Notes: generated by a model not told the origin, from the letters alone. Shown: positions 1 to 7,320, numbered from the stretch's first letter. The stretch is DNA of 38,912 nt from Planctomycetota bacterium (GCA_021800165.1 JAJYZF010000034.1:1-38912), one strand, 5' to 3'. Numbers and translations are program-made.

Positions 1-2
1 TA

Positions 3-365
3 CATTTCTGGTCCGCATGCACTTTGGGTATTTATGGGGGGTGGATTGCCATTGGTCGTGGCCCCCGGCCCACGGATGAGGCTTTAAGGAAACAGGGAAC
101 TTGTTGCTTGAACTGGTCTGTAATGTGCGTGCTCCTTATGTTGTGCTTTTTTGGTGTGGTCGGTGGTTTTTGCGTTGCCATTTGCCTGCTTGCGCCCGCG
201 TTAGTCCCGCCGAGCGGCATCGGCGTGGCGCTGGGCGCGTACGAGGCTCTCGTGGCCATCGCCTACCTCTGGATTTTTATAGGGTATTCCGTTCGGGCGT
301 ACCGACGGGTACTTGCCGGGGGTGAGCCAGCTTACCCGATGGCCAGGGGTTTCAGACTGTTTTAG
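3..365 (+). CDS. Small membrane protein, 5' end probably outside window
   Basis: The reading frame is open to the left edge of the window and ends with TAG at 363-365. An internal TTG at 24 could start a 113-residue protein, but no Shine-Dalgarno sequence precedes it, so the true start probably lies upstream of the window. The visible protein has two clear hydrophobic segments, roughly residues 30-58 and 66-90 counted from the TTG, and a short basic C-terminal tail containing RAYRRVLAG. It therefore looks like a two-span inner-membrane protein. I do not recognise a family and assign no function. The third-position pattern and hydrophobic profile favour real coding, but a short partial frame gives limited support. 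Confidence 0.45.
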   Translation, partial: HFWSACTLGIYGGWIAIGRGPRPTDEALRKQGTCCLNWSVMCVLLMLCFFGVVGGFCVAICLLAPALVPPSGIGVALGAYEALVAIAYLWIFIGYSVRAYRRVLAGGEPAYPMARGFRLF

Positions 366-809
366 GCACGCGCGTTGGCGAAGCGGCCGTCCAGCAATAA
401 CAGGAACAGGCTACCTATTAAAATGAATACCAGAATCGCCGACCAGGCGACGGCTTTGCCGCGAGAGGCGAGAGGCGAGAGTCGAGCAGGCGAGTCCCGA
501 TGGCCGCTCACCCGAACGGCGTTGGGCCTACGGGACCTCGGGAGATTTCGACATCCATCCCTCAACCGAGGTCTCAACGAAAGCGACGCAATGGGTGGCC
601 GGGTGGGGAAAGATCTTCGCGCAGCGGCGGTGTACCCGAAATTCTTGCGTGTGATGAAAAAAATGTGGATTGTGGACCAATGGGCGTAGGTTGAGAGGCG
701 GTCAGCCCGCGGCTATGCGCGATTACCATCGGTGATTGCACTGGCCGCACGACTCATGTATTCTTTCAGCCGTGGACGCAGATGTGGACTTTTACTTGGA
801 GATACTGCA
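366..809. other. Noncoding stretch with short GA-rich repeats
   Basis: No convincing gene is seen between the small membrane protein and the coiled-coil gene. The stretch holds a short tandem run of GCGAGAG units near 463-480 and a degenerate inverted copy of the 55-nt repeat found at 2611 and 3149. Short open frames here lack ribosome binding sites and have no protein-like composition. Confidence 0.5.
494..570 (-). repeat. Degenerate inverted copy of the 55-nt structured repeat
   Basis: Read on the minus strand, the ends of this stretch match the element at 2611-2665. The plus strand opens with GTCCCGAT and closes with a CGGGA..TTTCG.CATC.AT.CCT.AAC pattern, which is the reverse complement of the element with scattered substitutions. 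Its middle is about 20 nt longer than in the two good copies. I take it as an eroded or internally expanded third copy; an alignment would be needed to be sure. Confidence 0.45.
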
Positions 810-1865
810 ATGGCGGAAAAGACCGCAACAAAAAAACGCCCGGCCCGGCAGCAGATGCTGGAGGCCTTGGCGGAAAGCGAAAAAAGCGTTACCGAACGTC
901 GTGAGGTTGCGGGAACCCCTGAAGAGAAGCTCGCCACCAAGGCTATTACAGAAGCTGTGACTGCCGCCGAGGAACTCTCCAATCGGGGTGTGGTGCAGTC
1001 GATCGGGGAACTCAAATCCAGCATCGGGCGACTGTTGGGAGAGCTTTCTGATCGGCTGGAAGAACAGGTTGCCCGGTACACGCAGGTGCAGCGGGCGATC
1101 TTGGCCAAAGATAAGGAACTCAAGGATATTTACGAAATACAGCGTTCCGCTTCGACGCTCACGGCCTTGATTGATGCCCATGCGCGAGAGCGTGAAAAAG
1201 TGGAGCAGGAAATCACTGCTGCCAAAGAGCAACTTGAGCGTGAGGTCGCGCAGACGCGGGAATCCTGGGAGCAGGAAAAACGCCAGCGCGAGGCCGAAAT
1301 GAAGGAACGCGATCTGGCCGAGCAGAAACGCCGCGAGCGGGAGAAGGAAGAGTACCGATACAGTTTTTCACGCGAACAGCAGCAGGCTAAAGATCAGTTC
1401 GCCGATCAGATGGCCAAGGCGCAAAAAGAATGGGATGAGCGCAAGTCGAAGTTGGAAGCGGACCTTGCCCAGCGTCAGCAGACGATCAAGATTCAGGAAC
1501 AGGAAGTAAATCAGCTTAGGCAAAAAGTGGAGGCGTTCCCGAAAGAGTTGGAAGTCGTAACCGCCAGAGTGATCAAAGAGACCACCGCACGCCTGCAACA
1601 GGAGGCTACGGCGCGTGAGCAACTATTAAAACAGGAGTTTGATGGCCAGAAAAATGTACAAAGCACGCGGATTGCTTCGCTGGAGCAGCAGGTTGCGGAG
1701 CAGGCCGAGCGTTTAACCAAGTTGTTGGGGCAGGCGGAAAAGGCCTACGCCCAGGTACAGGAAATCGCGGTGCGGGCGATTGAAGGATCGGCCAGCGCCA
1801 AGCAACTGGCTCATTTGCAGCAGCTTTTAGCGGAACAGGGGCGCAAGCCAACGTCGGATCGATGA
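810..1865 (+). CDS. Long coiled-coil protein of unknown function
   Basis: The start is placed at ATG 810 because GGAG at 798-801 lies 8 nt upstream; the frame is open further upstream, but that extension reads as noncoding. The 351-residue product begins with a short basic stretch (KKRPAR) and is otherwise almost entirely charged, Glu/Lys/Arg/Gln-rich helix with heptad character from about residue 50 to 330. The densest coiled coil lies around residues 130-270. There is no signal peptide, membrane segment, Walker motif or cysteine cluster, so a cytoplasmic rod, scaffold or nucleoid/division-associated protein is possible. The resemblance to myosin tails or SMC arms reflects composition, not ancestry. 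It stands alone, with noncoding repeat-bearing DNA on both sides. Function unknown. Confidence 0.8.
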   Translation: MAEKTATKKRPARQQMLEALAESEKSVTERREVAGTPEEKLATKAITEAVTAAEELSNRGVVQSIGELKSSIGRLLGELSDRLEEQVARYTQVQRAILAKDKELKDIYEIQRSASTLTALIDAHAREREKVEQEITAAKEQLEREVAQTRESWEQEKRQREAEMKERDLAEQKRREREKEEYRYSFSREQQQAKDQFADQMAKAQKEWDERKSKLEADLAQRQQTIKIQEQEVNQLRQKVEAFPKELEVVTARVIKETTARLQQEATAREQLLKQEFDGQKNVQSTRIASLEQQVAEQAERLTKLLGQAEKAYAQVQEIAVRAIEGSASAKQLAHLQQLLAEQGRKPTSDR

Positions 1866-2265
1866 ACGGCGACATGTGCACACGCTGGAAACCATAATGC
1901 GGTGTCGTATCCCTTTGGGGCGGAGACCGCATCCCAGCGAAAAGGAAGGCTGCACCGAGACTGTTCACTTCCCGCCAACGATCAGGCGATCATACCCGGT
2001 AGCGTCCGGAGCGCTGGTCTTTCGGGAGGTTTTCCCCAGCCCGGCGGCGTAGGCTCGCGGGGCCAGCCGCGGGAGGTAATCGATAAATACGCCTCTGGCC
2101 CTTGCGGCCCAAAACGTCCGATAATTCGGCGTAGCGACATTGAAGGTGACGTACCGGCATCGTTATTTCAGCGGATGCCGTTCTCTTTTATGTCTGAAAA
2201 GAACGGCACGTTCCGACGTGGCTTGGGCTAAAATGACAACGCACGGTGCCTCAAGCGATGGGGCC
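1866..2265. other. Intergenic stretch, no gene seen
   Basis: No supported coding region lies between the coiled-coil gene and the promoter-like site at 2266. A 109-codon open frame at 1902-2231 has no ribosome binding site and a Pro/Gly/Arg-rich translation typical of noncoding GC-rich DNA. The only structured element noticed is the hairpin at 2176-2208. Confidence 0.5.
2176..2208. terminator. Strong hairpin, possible terminator
   Basis: TGCCGTTCT at 2176-2184 pairs perfectly with AGAACGGCA at 2200-2208, and the stem can continue through a single bulged C into a TTTT/AAAA section, leaving a loop of about seven bases. No clear T-run follows on either strand. It could be a factor-assisted terminator, a transcript-end stabiliser or a small structured RNA. 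It lies 310 nt past the coiled-coil stop codon, so the link to that gene is uncertain. Confidence 0.35.
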
Positions 2266-2292
2266 TTCACATTCCGTGGAACATGCTATAAT
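2266..2292 (+). promoter_or_regulatory. Sigma70-like promoter for the 37-codon ORF
   Basis: TTCACA at 2266-2271 matches the -35 consensus at five of six positions, and TATAAT at 2287-2292 is a perfect -10 box. The spacer is 15 bp, slightly short. The predicted transcript would start near 2299, about 20 nt before the ATG at 2321. A consensus -10 ahead of such a short frame suggests that the promoter of a once longer gene has survived. Confidence 0.45.
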
Positions 2293-2320
2293 CTAACGCG
2301 GTCTTTTGCATAGGGCTTAT

Positions 2321-2434
2321 ATGGAAAAACCTGTTGCCCTGCACACCATTTTTGAAGCCCGCTACGAGCATGGCTATCGCTATTTGGATCGTTGTGGCGA
2401 CGCGATGTTGACGCTTGAGTCCCTTCGTCTTTAA
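2321..2434 (+). pseudogene. Truncated gene start, 37 codons, running into repeats
   Basis: An ATG at 2321 opens a 37-residue frame ending with TAA at 2432-2434. The translation starts MEKPVALHTIFEARYEHG and continues to a YLDRCGDAM segment. Unlike the surrounding GC-rich noise frames, it has an ordinary amphipathic protein composition. It sits about 20 nt downstream of a good promoter, with a weak AGGG-type ribosome binding site. The frame stops exactly where the repeat-rich tract begins, with a change in base composition. I read it as the surviving N-terminus of a longer protein whose remainder was deleted or displaced by repeats. A genuine small protein is the alternative. The parent family is not identified. 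Confidence 0.4.
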
Positions 2435-2610
2435 CTCGTCGTCATGCTCCCGACTCCCGTCTCGCGGGCCGCAGCCCGCGCCCTCCGTCTTCCTTGAGCT
2501 CTACTGCTCAACTCTCTACTTTCACCCGTCTCGCGCAGCGCCCCCCATCCTCCGCGCTCTCCGCGTCTCTGCGTGAGGCCCGTCCTCTGTGCCCGGAGTT
2601 TATCCCCGCT

Positions 2611-2665
2611 CCCGTTAAGGCATCGATGCCGAAATCCCGATGGGGCAGGAGCCGGGTATCGGGAC
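2611..2665 (+). repeat. 55-nt structured repeat, copy A
   Basis: It matches 3149-3203 at 49 of 55 positions without gaps. It contains the perfect 12-bp palindrome GGCATCGATGCC at 2619-2630, followed by TCCCGAT and ATCGGGA arms enclosing a loop of about 15 nt, so two adjacent hairpins could form. It looks like a REP- or MITE-like intergenic element with no coding capacity. Confidence 0.65.
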
Positions 2666-2712
2666 TGATCGCTGAAAGCGGACCGCTTCCCAGCATCCCC
2701 CTCCGTCCGTCC
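2657..2712 (+). repeat. Downstream repeat module, first copy
   Basis: This stretch continues from copy A of the structured repeat and recurs at 3352-3400. Shared parts include ATCGGGACTGA, CGCTGA, CGCTTCCCAG and ATCCCCCTCCGTCCGTCC. The second copy lacks 7 nt in the middle. Both copies are followed by CTCCGCG- or CTTCGTG-type runs. Confidence 0.6.
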
Positions 2713-3030
2713 TCCGCGTACCTCTGCGTCCCCTGCGGTGAACACCCTGCGGGCCGCCGCCCGCGCCATTACCCTCCCCCATACCCCGCCTACCACCCAT
2801 CAACGGAACTCCCGATGGAAGGCTCATCTGCCCAGTGCAGCCAAGCTTCGTTCCGCCCGACCGCAGGCCCCAAACCGCCCGCGATCACTGACAAGTAAAT
2901 ACGTGTAGGTCGCGTGGCCCCGCCGAAGCCACAGGCCAGGCACCACACCAAAATAAGGAATTCGACCCATGCCCATGCTGCGCCTGCAACAAGCACAAAA
3001 CCGACCTCTAACCCGGAAAATTAAAAATGT

Positions 3031-3109
3031 TTGGCCACATTGGCCATCTTGGCCATCTTACCCCAAAACCCCAACAAAACCGCCCATTTTTCAACCTGTC
3101 CAAGATGGC
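3031..3109. repeat. TTGGCCATC short repeats and inverted repeat
   Basis: TTGGCCA recurs three times within 3031-3055. A 10-nt segment of this run, GCCATCTTGG at 3043-3052, is matched by its exact inverse CCAAGATGGC at 3100-3109. A further TTGGCCATCTTGCC copy lies just past 3121. The arms could pair in RNA around a 47-nt A/C-rich loop. No coding potential is seen. Confidence 0.5.
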
Positions 3110-3148
3110 AAACCACAAAACCTTGGCCATCTTGCCCGTCCCCGCACT

Positions 3149-3203
3149 CCCGTTAAGGCATGGATGCCGAAATCCCGATGTGCCAGGAGCCAAGCATCGG
3201 GAC
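3149..3203 (+). repeat. 55-nt structured repeat, copy B
   Basis: Same length and orientation as copy A, with six substitutions. The palindrome has one central change (GGCATGGATGCC). The second hairpin is kept and even extended, with TCCCGATG facing CATCGGGA. Retention of the pairing despite loop substitutions suggests the fold matters. Confidence 0.65.
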
Positions 3204-3351
3204 CTCCTGACTCCTTCCTCCTGTCTCCTCGTAAAAAAACTTGCTGATCTTGTCGATCTTGACAATCTTGCCCAAAAATCCAACGCTGCTCCTCTACACT
3301 ACAGCCCGATAAATCCTTTGCACAGCGCACAGCCTTTGTTTACACGCCACG

Positions 3352-3400
3352 CATCGGGACTGACCGCTGATCGCTTCCCAGTATCCCCCTCCGTCCGTCC
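3352..3400 (+). repeat. Downstream repeat module, second copy
   Basis: Matches 2657-2712 with a 7-nt deletion and a few substitutions. Here it occurs without the first half of the 55-nt element, which shows that the modules can occur separately. Confidence 0.55.
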
Positions 3401-3509
3401 TTCGTGAACCTTCGTGTCTAATCCCCGCCGCTCCTGCCACCTCACATTGGCTTCCGGCGTGATTTGGCGTTAAACTGCTCTTGGCAATGGCCTATGGAGA
3501 ATTGTTGAC

Positions 3510-3989
3510 ATGGTGCATGAAATTCGGGGTTCGCTGGTCGTGCAACCCAAACAAAAATACGCCTTGGTCACCGCGGAATTTAACCGTCTCATTACCACGC
3601 GTCTGCTCGATGCCGCCGTCGATGCCCTCCTGCGCCATGGTGCCACGGAGGATCAGATTACTAAAATCTGGGTGCCCGGCAGTTTGGAACTTCCGACCGC
3701 CGCCCGCCAACTGGCCCAAACTGGTCTATTTTCAGCCATTATTTGCCTGGGATGCATTATTCGCGGCCAAACCGCACACTTCGACCATGTGGCAACGCAA
3801 GCCGCCGCCGGCATCGCCGCCGTCGGCCGTGAGACCGGCGTGCCCACCCTCTTCGGCGTCATTACCGCCGATACTACGGAGCAGGCCATGGATCGGTCCG
3901 GCCTCAAAATGGGCAACATCGGCTGGAACGATGCCTGTGCCGCCATTGAAATGGCCGGCGTGATGGAGCAGATCAAAAAGCTCAAGTGA
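3510..3989 (+). CDS. ribH: 6,7-dimethyl-8-ribityllumazine synthase (RibH)
   Basis: The 159-residue product catalyses the penultimate step of riboflavin synthesis, condensing 5-amino-6-ribitylaminouracil with dihydroxybutanone phosphate; family members assemble into pentamers or 60-subunit shells in the cytoplasm. Recognisable family segments are EFNRLIT near residue 23, WVPGSLELP around 54, CLGCIIRGQTAHFDHVATQ around 79-97 carrying the catalytic His region, FGVITADTTEQA and the C-terminal GWNDACAAIEM. Length matches the family. GGAGA at 3496-3500 lies 9 nt before the ATG and fixes the start. nusB follows closely, the classic ribH-nusB pairing. No FMN riboswitch was recognised in the repeat-rich upstream region. 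Confidence 0.95.
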   Translation: MVHEIRGSLVVQPKQKYALVTAEFNRLITTRLLDAAVDALLRHGATEDQITKIWVPGSLELPTAARQLAQTGLFSAIICLGCIIRGQTAHFDHVATQAAAGIAAVGRETGVPTLFGVITADTTEQAMDRSGLKMGNIGWNDACAAIEMAGVMEQIKKLK

Positions 3990-4102
3990 AATGGTTGCGG
4001 CCGCAGTCGGCGGAATCGGGCGTTAGCCTCTTGCAACGCCGCAAACGGCCTGCCTTGCACCCAAGTCCCGGTCGGCCATTGAGCGCCGCATGGAGAATCT
4101 TT

Positions 4103-4534
4103 GTGTTTCAGCAGCAAAAATCAGCTCGAAAAATTGCCCTGCAAGCCCTCTTTCAGGCGGATGTCCAAGGCCCCGACTTTCTGGCGGAAATTTTGCCGCA
4201 ATTTATCGCCAGTGCCGCCGAGGATATCGATGTACGGGAACTGGCAACTTCCATGGTGCTGGGTGCCTGGGGCTACCATGAAACCGCCGATCAATGGATA
4301 ACGCAGTTTTCCCCGCGCTGGTCCATCAGTCGAATGCCCACGGTAGATCGCAATATCCTGCGCCTTGCGGCCTGGGAGCTTACCAACCGCGCCGATGTGC
4401 CCCCCAAGGTGGTTTTGGATGAAGCGATTAATTTAGCCCGCGAATTTTCCACCGATGAAAGCGCAGCCTTCATCAACGGAGTTCTCGATGCCGCCTTAAA
4501 GGATTATCTTTTGCGGACCGGAAAAACTCTCTGA
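4103..4534 (+). CDS. nusB: Transcription antitermination factor NusB
   Basis: NusB binds NusE (S10) and boxA RNA to support antitermination in rRNA operons. The frame is open back to a GTG at 3986 overlapping the ribH stop, but that gives an untypical 40-residue leader. I place the start at GTG 4103 because GGAG at 4092-4095 sits 7 nt upstream and the resulting 143 residues match family length. Family segments are SARKIALQALFQAD at the N-terminus, PTVDRNILRLAAWEL in the middle, and VVLDEAINLAREFSTDES followed by FINGVLD near the C-terminus. It is the second gene of the ribH-nusB pair and ends 6 nt from the convergent histidine kinase. Confidence 0.93.
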   Translation: MFQQQKSARKIALQALFQADVQGPDFLAEILPQFIASAAEDIDVRELATSMVLGAWGYHETADQWITQFSPRWSISRMPTVDRNILRLAAWELTNRADVPPKVVLDEAINLAREFSTDESAAFINGVLDAALKDYLLRTGKTL

Positions 4535-4540
4535 ACCCTT

Positions 4541-6274
4541 TTATACCGCGCTGCCGCCGGCAATCATCACCGGCACCACCAGGCTAAACGTAGCCCCTTT
4601 ACCCAGCGCACTGACCACTTCTATTTTGCCCTGCAGCAGGGTTGCCAGCTCCCGGCTGATGGCCAGCCCCAAGCCAGTGCCGCTGTGCTGACGCGTGACG
4701 GAAGCATCCAACTGATGAAATTTTTCAAAAATTTCCGCCTGATGTTCCGGGGCAATCCCCGGTCCGGTGTCGCTGACCGAGACCCGCACATGTTGTGGAT
4801 CGAGATTCTCCACGGCAATTTTGATCTTGCCATCCTGCGGCGTGAATTTTACCGCATTGGAAACAAAATTGTATAAAATCTGCCCAAACCGGCCCGGATC
4901 CGTCTGCACCAGGGGAATGTCCTTATCGACGGCCAGCGTCAAATCAATCCCCTTTTTCTGGGCCAGCGGTTTCATGAAGTTAATCAATGACTCGCAGACA
5001 TCCGGCACGTTGATGCGCTCCTGGCGCAGAACAATCTTTCCGGCTTCAATTTTGGCCAAGTCCAGCAGATCATTGATTAAATCCAGCAGTTGCCGGGCGC
5101 TGTTTTGAATATTTTCCAGATACCGGGCCAGTTTGGCATCACTCCGGAGCGCTTCGCTGTTGCTTAGCAGTTCCGCAAAACCGATAATGGCATTCAGGGG
5201 AGTCCGCAGTTCGTGACTCACGTTGGTAAGAAATTCGCTTTTTACCCGATTGGCGGTAAACAGGTCCACGTTGGACTGGGCCAACTCGCCCACACGTGTA
5301 TCCAGACTGCGGTTGCTGGCTTCCAATTGATCCTGCGAATTTTTTAGCGTTGTGAGCATGGTATTGAAGGTGTCGGACAGTTGTTCAAATTCATCACCGG
5401 TGGTTATGGCGGAACGAATGGCCAAATCGCCCGCCGCGACTTTCTCGGCCGTGTTTTTCAGCACCCGCACCGGTTGCAGAATCAGCCGCGTGGTGATGAG
5501 ATAAAAAACAATGATGGCCAAGGTTCCGCCGATTAAGCCCGAAACTACAATGACAATCCGGTTCAGCAGCAATTGATTTTCCGGCACATGCACCGGCATA
5601 TCCACCCGCACCACCGCCACCAGCGGATGTCGCGTGCCTGTCGGCAAGATCACTGGCTTTGGTCTGGAGGTAGCGGGGCGTGTGGCCGCCGTGGATGCCG
5701 GGAGCAGGGCTTTGGCCGTAAGCCGTCGGGTCGTTGGGCCTAAGGCTCTCGGCGATACCCGGCCGGGCCGTGGGGCAAACCAGGCCGTCCAGTTGGCATG
5801 ACATGGCAGACACGATCGGCTCGCCCGCACCGCCGCCGCGTATTGGTATATTCGCCGATGATTGGGACCGGGTTTGACCAGGCCGAATTGCTGCAAATTT
5901 CCGCGATTCAAAAACGCGGTCACGGCCCGCAGAGTAACCTCATCGGCACCGCGCGGGGGCATATCCGGCGCTTGCAACGGCAGGATTTTCGGCATGGGGT
6001 AATGTTCACCCGGCAACTGGGCCAGATTCCACCGCACCAGGGCCTTTTTGGAGACAGGAGAGGCCGTCAACTCCATGTCCGCCCTCCCTTGCTCGTGAAC
6101 CTGCCGCAATGCCAGATCGGCCACCACATGGGCTTCGTAGACGGGCTGGCGCGCAGTCAACTGTTCCATACGCTGCCACGGAACCGCCAGTGCACCGGTG
6201 ATAATAACCAAGACCGCCAACCCAAATAGCAATTGGCACTTGGCCGCCAGAGATATGGAGAGCTCACGCTTCAA
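4541..6274 (-). CDS. Membrane histidine kinase with c-type heme sensor domain
   Basis: A 577-residue sensor kinase. Transmembrane helix 1 is at about 13-31. An extracytoplasmic region follows, containing CLPCH at 155-159, a c-type heme attachment motif placed as in DUF3365/Tll0287-like sensors. A Pro/Arg/Ala-rich low-complexity stretch lies at about 165-212, transmembrane helix 2 at about 240-262, and HAMP at about 263-315. The HisKA helix has the phospho-accepting His354 in NVSHELRTPLNAI, and the ATPase domain has an N-box NFVSNAVKFTP (469-479), DTGPGIAP (502-509) and GTGLGLAI (532-539). No receiver domain is fused and no response regulator lies nearby. It starts with TTG overlapping the stop of the preceding membrane protein gene (TTGA), implying translational coupling. 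It probably senses redox state or a gas ligand through heme. Confidence 0.9.
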   Translation of the reverse strand: MKRELSISLAAKCQLLFGLAVLVIITGALAVPWQRMEQLTARQPVYEAHVVADLALRQVHEQGRADMELTASPVSKKALVRWNLAQLPGEHYPMPKILPLQAPDMPPRGADEVTLRAVTAFLNRGNLQQFGLVKPGPNHRRIYQYAAAVRASRSCLPCHANWTAWFAPRPGRVSPRALGPTTRRLTAKALLPASTAATRPATSRPKPVILPTGTRHPLVAVVRVDMPVHVPENQLLLNRIVIVVSGLIGGTLAIIVFYLITTRLILQPVRVLKNTAEKVAAGDLAIRSAITTGDEFEQLSDTFNTMLTTLKNSQDQLEASNRSLDTRVGELAQSNVDLFTANRVKSEFLTNVSHELRTPLNAIIGFAELLSNSEALRSDAKLARYLENIQNSARQLLDLINDLLDLAKIEAGKIVLRQERINVPDVCESLINFMKPLAQKKGIDLTLAVDKDIPLVQTDPGRFGQILYNFVSNAVKFTPQDGKIKIAVENLDPQHVRVSVSDTGPGIAPEHQAEIFEKFHQLDASVTRQHSGTGLGLAISRELATLLQGKIEVVSALGKGATFSLVVPVMIAGGSAV

Positions 6275-7320
6275 TGTCGTTCTTCAATACTCATCTCATG
6301 CGCTCGCCGCAGGTGCATACGCAGGACGGTGTAATAACCCAACACCGCCCCGGCCAAACCCGCACCCACGTAATCAATGGGTAACGCGCCTGCCATAGGT
6401 ACGCCAGCTTGCCCCGGATACCGCGGAACGCTGTGCATGGAGAAAAAGTACAGCACTGCGGCGGTTATCGGTATGCCCGGCCATATCGCCCATGGGCTGA
6501 CCTCGGGAAAAACGGCCCCCGCGGCAAACGCCCCCGCGGCAAACGCAATAAAGCTCGCAAAAAACACCTGTCCCACAAACTGCGAGCGCAGCAGAATCAT
6601 CAGCACCAGTGAAGCTACCGCTGCCGTGATGACCAGACCGCCGAGGTTAATCAACACGCCTCTAGCCATTTTACCACGGTTCACCCGGCCGGCCTGAATG
6701 GCCGAGGCCGTCAATGGCATAACCAGGCCCTCAAGCTGCATTTCCGGCAGGGGCAGGCCATCCAGCCCGGCCAGATGAATCCAGAGGCGGTTGCGAAAGA
6801 TGAGGCGGTAAAACACCCGGGAAATCGCCTCGCCGGCCAGCACAAACACCACCCAAAACACGCATTGCCACTGCAACACATGGTACATGCGCGGCAACGC
6901 CCCCGGACTCTGCAAAAGCAACAGGTTGGTCATCGGTCCCCATTTGTGGCCCAGGATGCATAACCCCACCGCCGTCGTGAGCAGCCCGGAATGAGGTGTA
7001 TCCGGCCAGGTGATCAACATGCCCATAAAGATGGCCACGACCAGCGCCATGAGCATGACCAATTCCGCTTCCAGCGACCCGGCCGGCCCCCACGCCGCGA
7101 TCCAGGCACCCTGTTGCCACGGTGAAGCCAAAAGATGATTGCCAATCCAGTTAAACAGCAAACCAGCAGCCACCATCGCCAGAACGTAACGGACCTGCCG
7201 CAGCGCATTGTAGCTGAAAGTACCCGCCCAATGTTGCAGCCGATCGCCCGCCAGCGCGTCCACCGCCCCGGCTGGAACTTGATCCGAATTGACTTTACTC
7301 ATGACCTCAGGCCCGTTCAT
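6271..7320 (-). CDS. Eight-span membrane protein of unknown function
   Basis: A 349-residue polytopic protein with about eight hydrophobic segments near residues 43-65, 83-105, 112-130, 147-168, 220-243, 249-273, 278-298 and 316-336. A hydrophilic loop lies between segments four and five, and the C-terminus is basic (RMHLRRAHEMSIEERH). The start at 7320 is supported by GGAGG with a 6-nt spacer; an internal ATG at 7302 has poorer spacing. No transporter signature, heme ligand pair or catalytic motif was recognised. It lies 65 nt after the PQQ-propeller gene and its stop overlaps the heme-sensor kinase start, so it probably works with them, perhaps as an envelope partner. Function unknown. Confidence 0.8.
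   Translation of the reverse strand: MNGPEVMSKVNSDQVPAGAVDALAGDRLQHWAGTFSYNALRQVRYVLAMVAAGLLFNWIGNHLLASPWQQGAWIAAWGPAGSLEAELVMLMALVVAIFMGMLITWPDTPHSGLLTTAVGLCILGHKWGPMTNLLLLQSPGALPRMYHVLQWQCVFWVVFVLAGEAISRVFYRLIFRNRLWIHLAGLDGLPLPEMQLEGLVMPLTASAIQAGRVNRGKMARGVLINLGGLVITAAVASLVLMILLRSQFVGQVFFASFIAFAAGAFAAGAVFPEVSPWAIWPGIPITAAVLYFFSMHSVPRYPGQAGVPMAGALPIDYVGAGLAGAVLGYYTVLRMHLRRAHEMSIEERH

Larger units (their letters stand above)
2435..3495. other. Repeat-rich intergenic tract
   Basis: About 1.06 kb with no gene. It is built from short modules: CTCCGCG/CTCTGCGT-type runs at about 2548-2577 and 2710-2745, a related CTTCGTG run at 3399-3420, a TTGGCCATC block at 3031-3064, a CTTGTCGATCTTGACAATC-like run at 3239-3272, and the 55-nt structured element twice. 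Several open frames cross it on both strands, but they have Arg/Pro-rich translations, no ribosome binding sites and no family resemblance. A block shared by 2657-2712 and 3352-3400 shows internal duplication. Confidence 0.6.

Noticed and set aside
1902-2231. 109-codon frame after the coiled-coil gene
   Set aside because: No ribosome binding site, noncoding-like composition, and it contains the palindromic hairpin at 2176-2208.
2494-2898. 134-codon frame in the repeat tract
   Set aside because: Its translation consists of the intergenic repeats; Pro/Ser/Arg-rich, no ribosome binding site, and frames of similar length exist on the opposite strand.
2435-3495. CRISPR array, retron or diversity-generating element in the repeat tract
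   Set aside because: Repeats are not regularly spaced, there are no unique spacers of constant length, and no reverse transcriptase or Cas gene lies in the window.
3430-3509. FMN riboswitch ahead of ribH
   Set aside because: No RFN-type conserved segments were found in the short leader.
3986-4102. N-terminal extension of NusB overlapping the ribH stop
   Set aside because: The extension has no family counterpart, and GTG 4103 has a well-spaced GGAG; the overlap with ribH is attractive but less likely.
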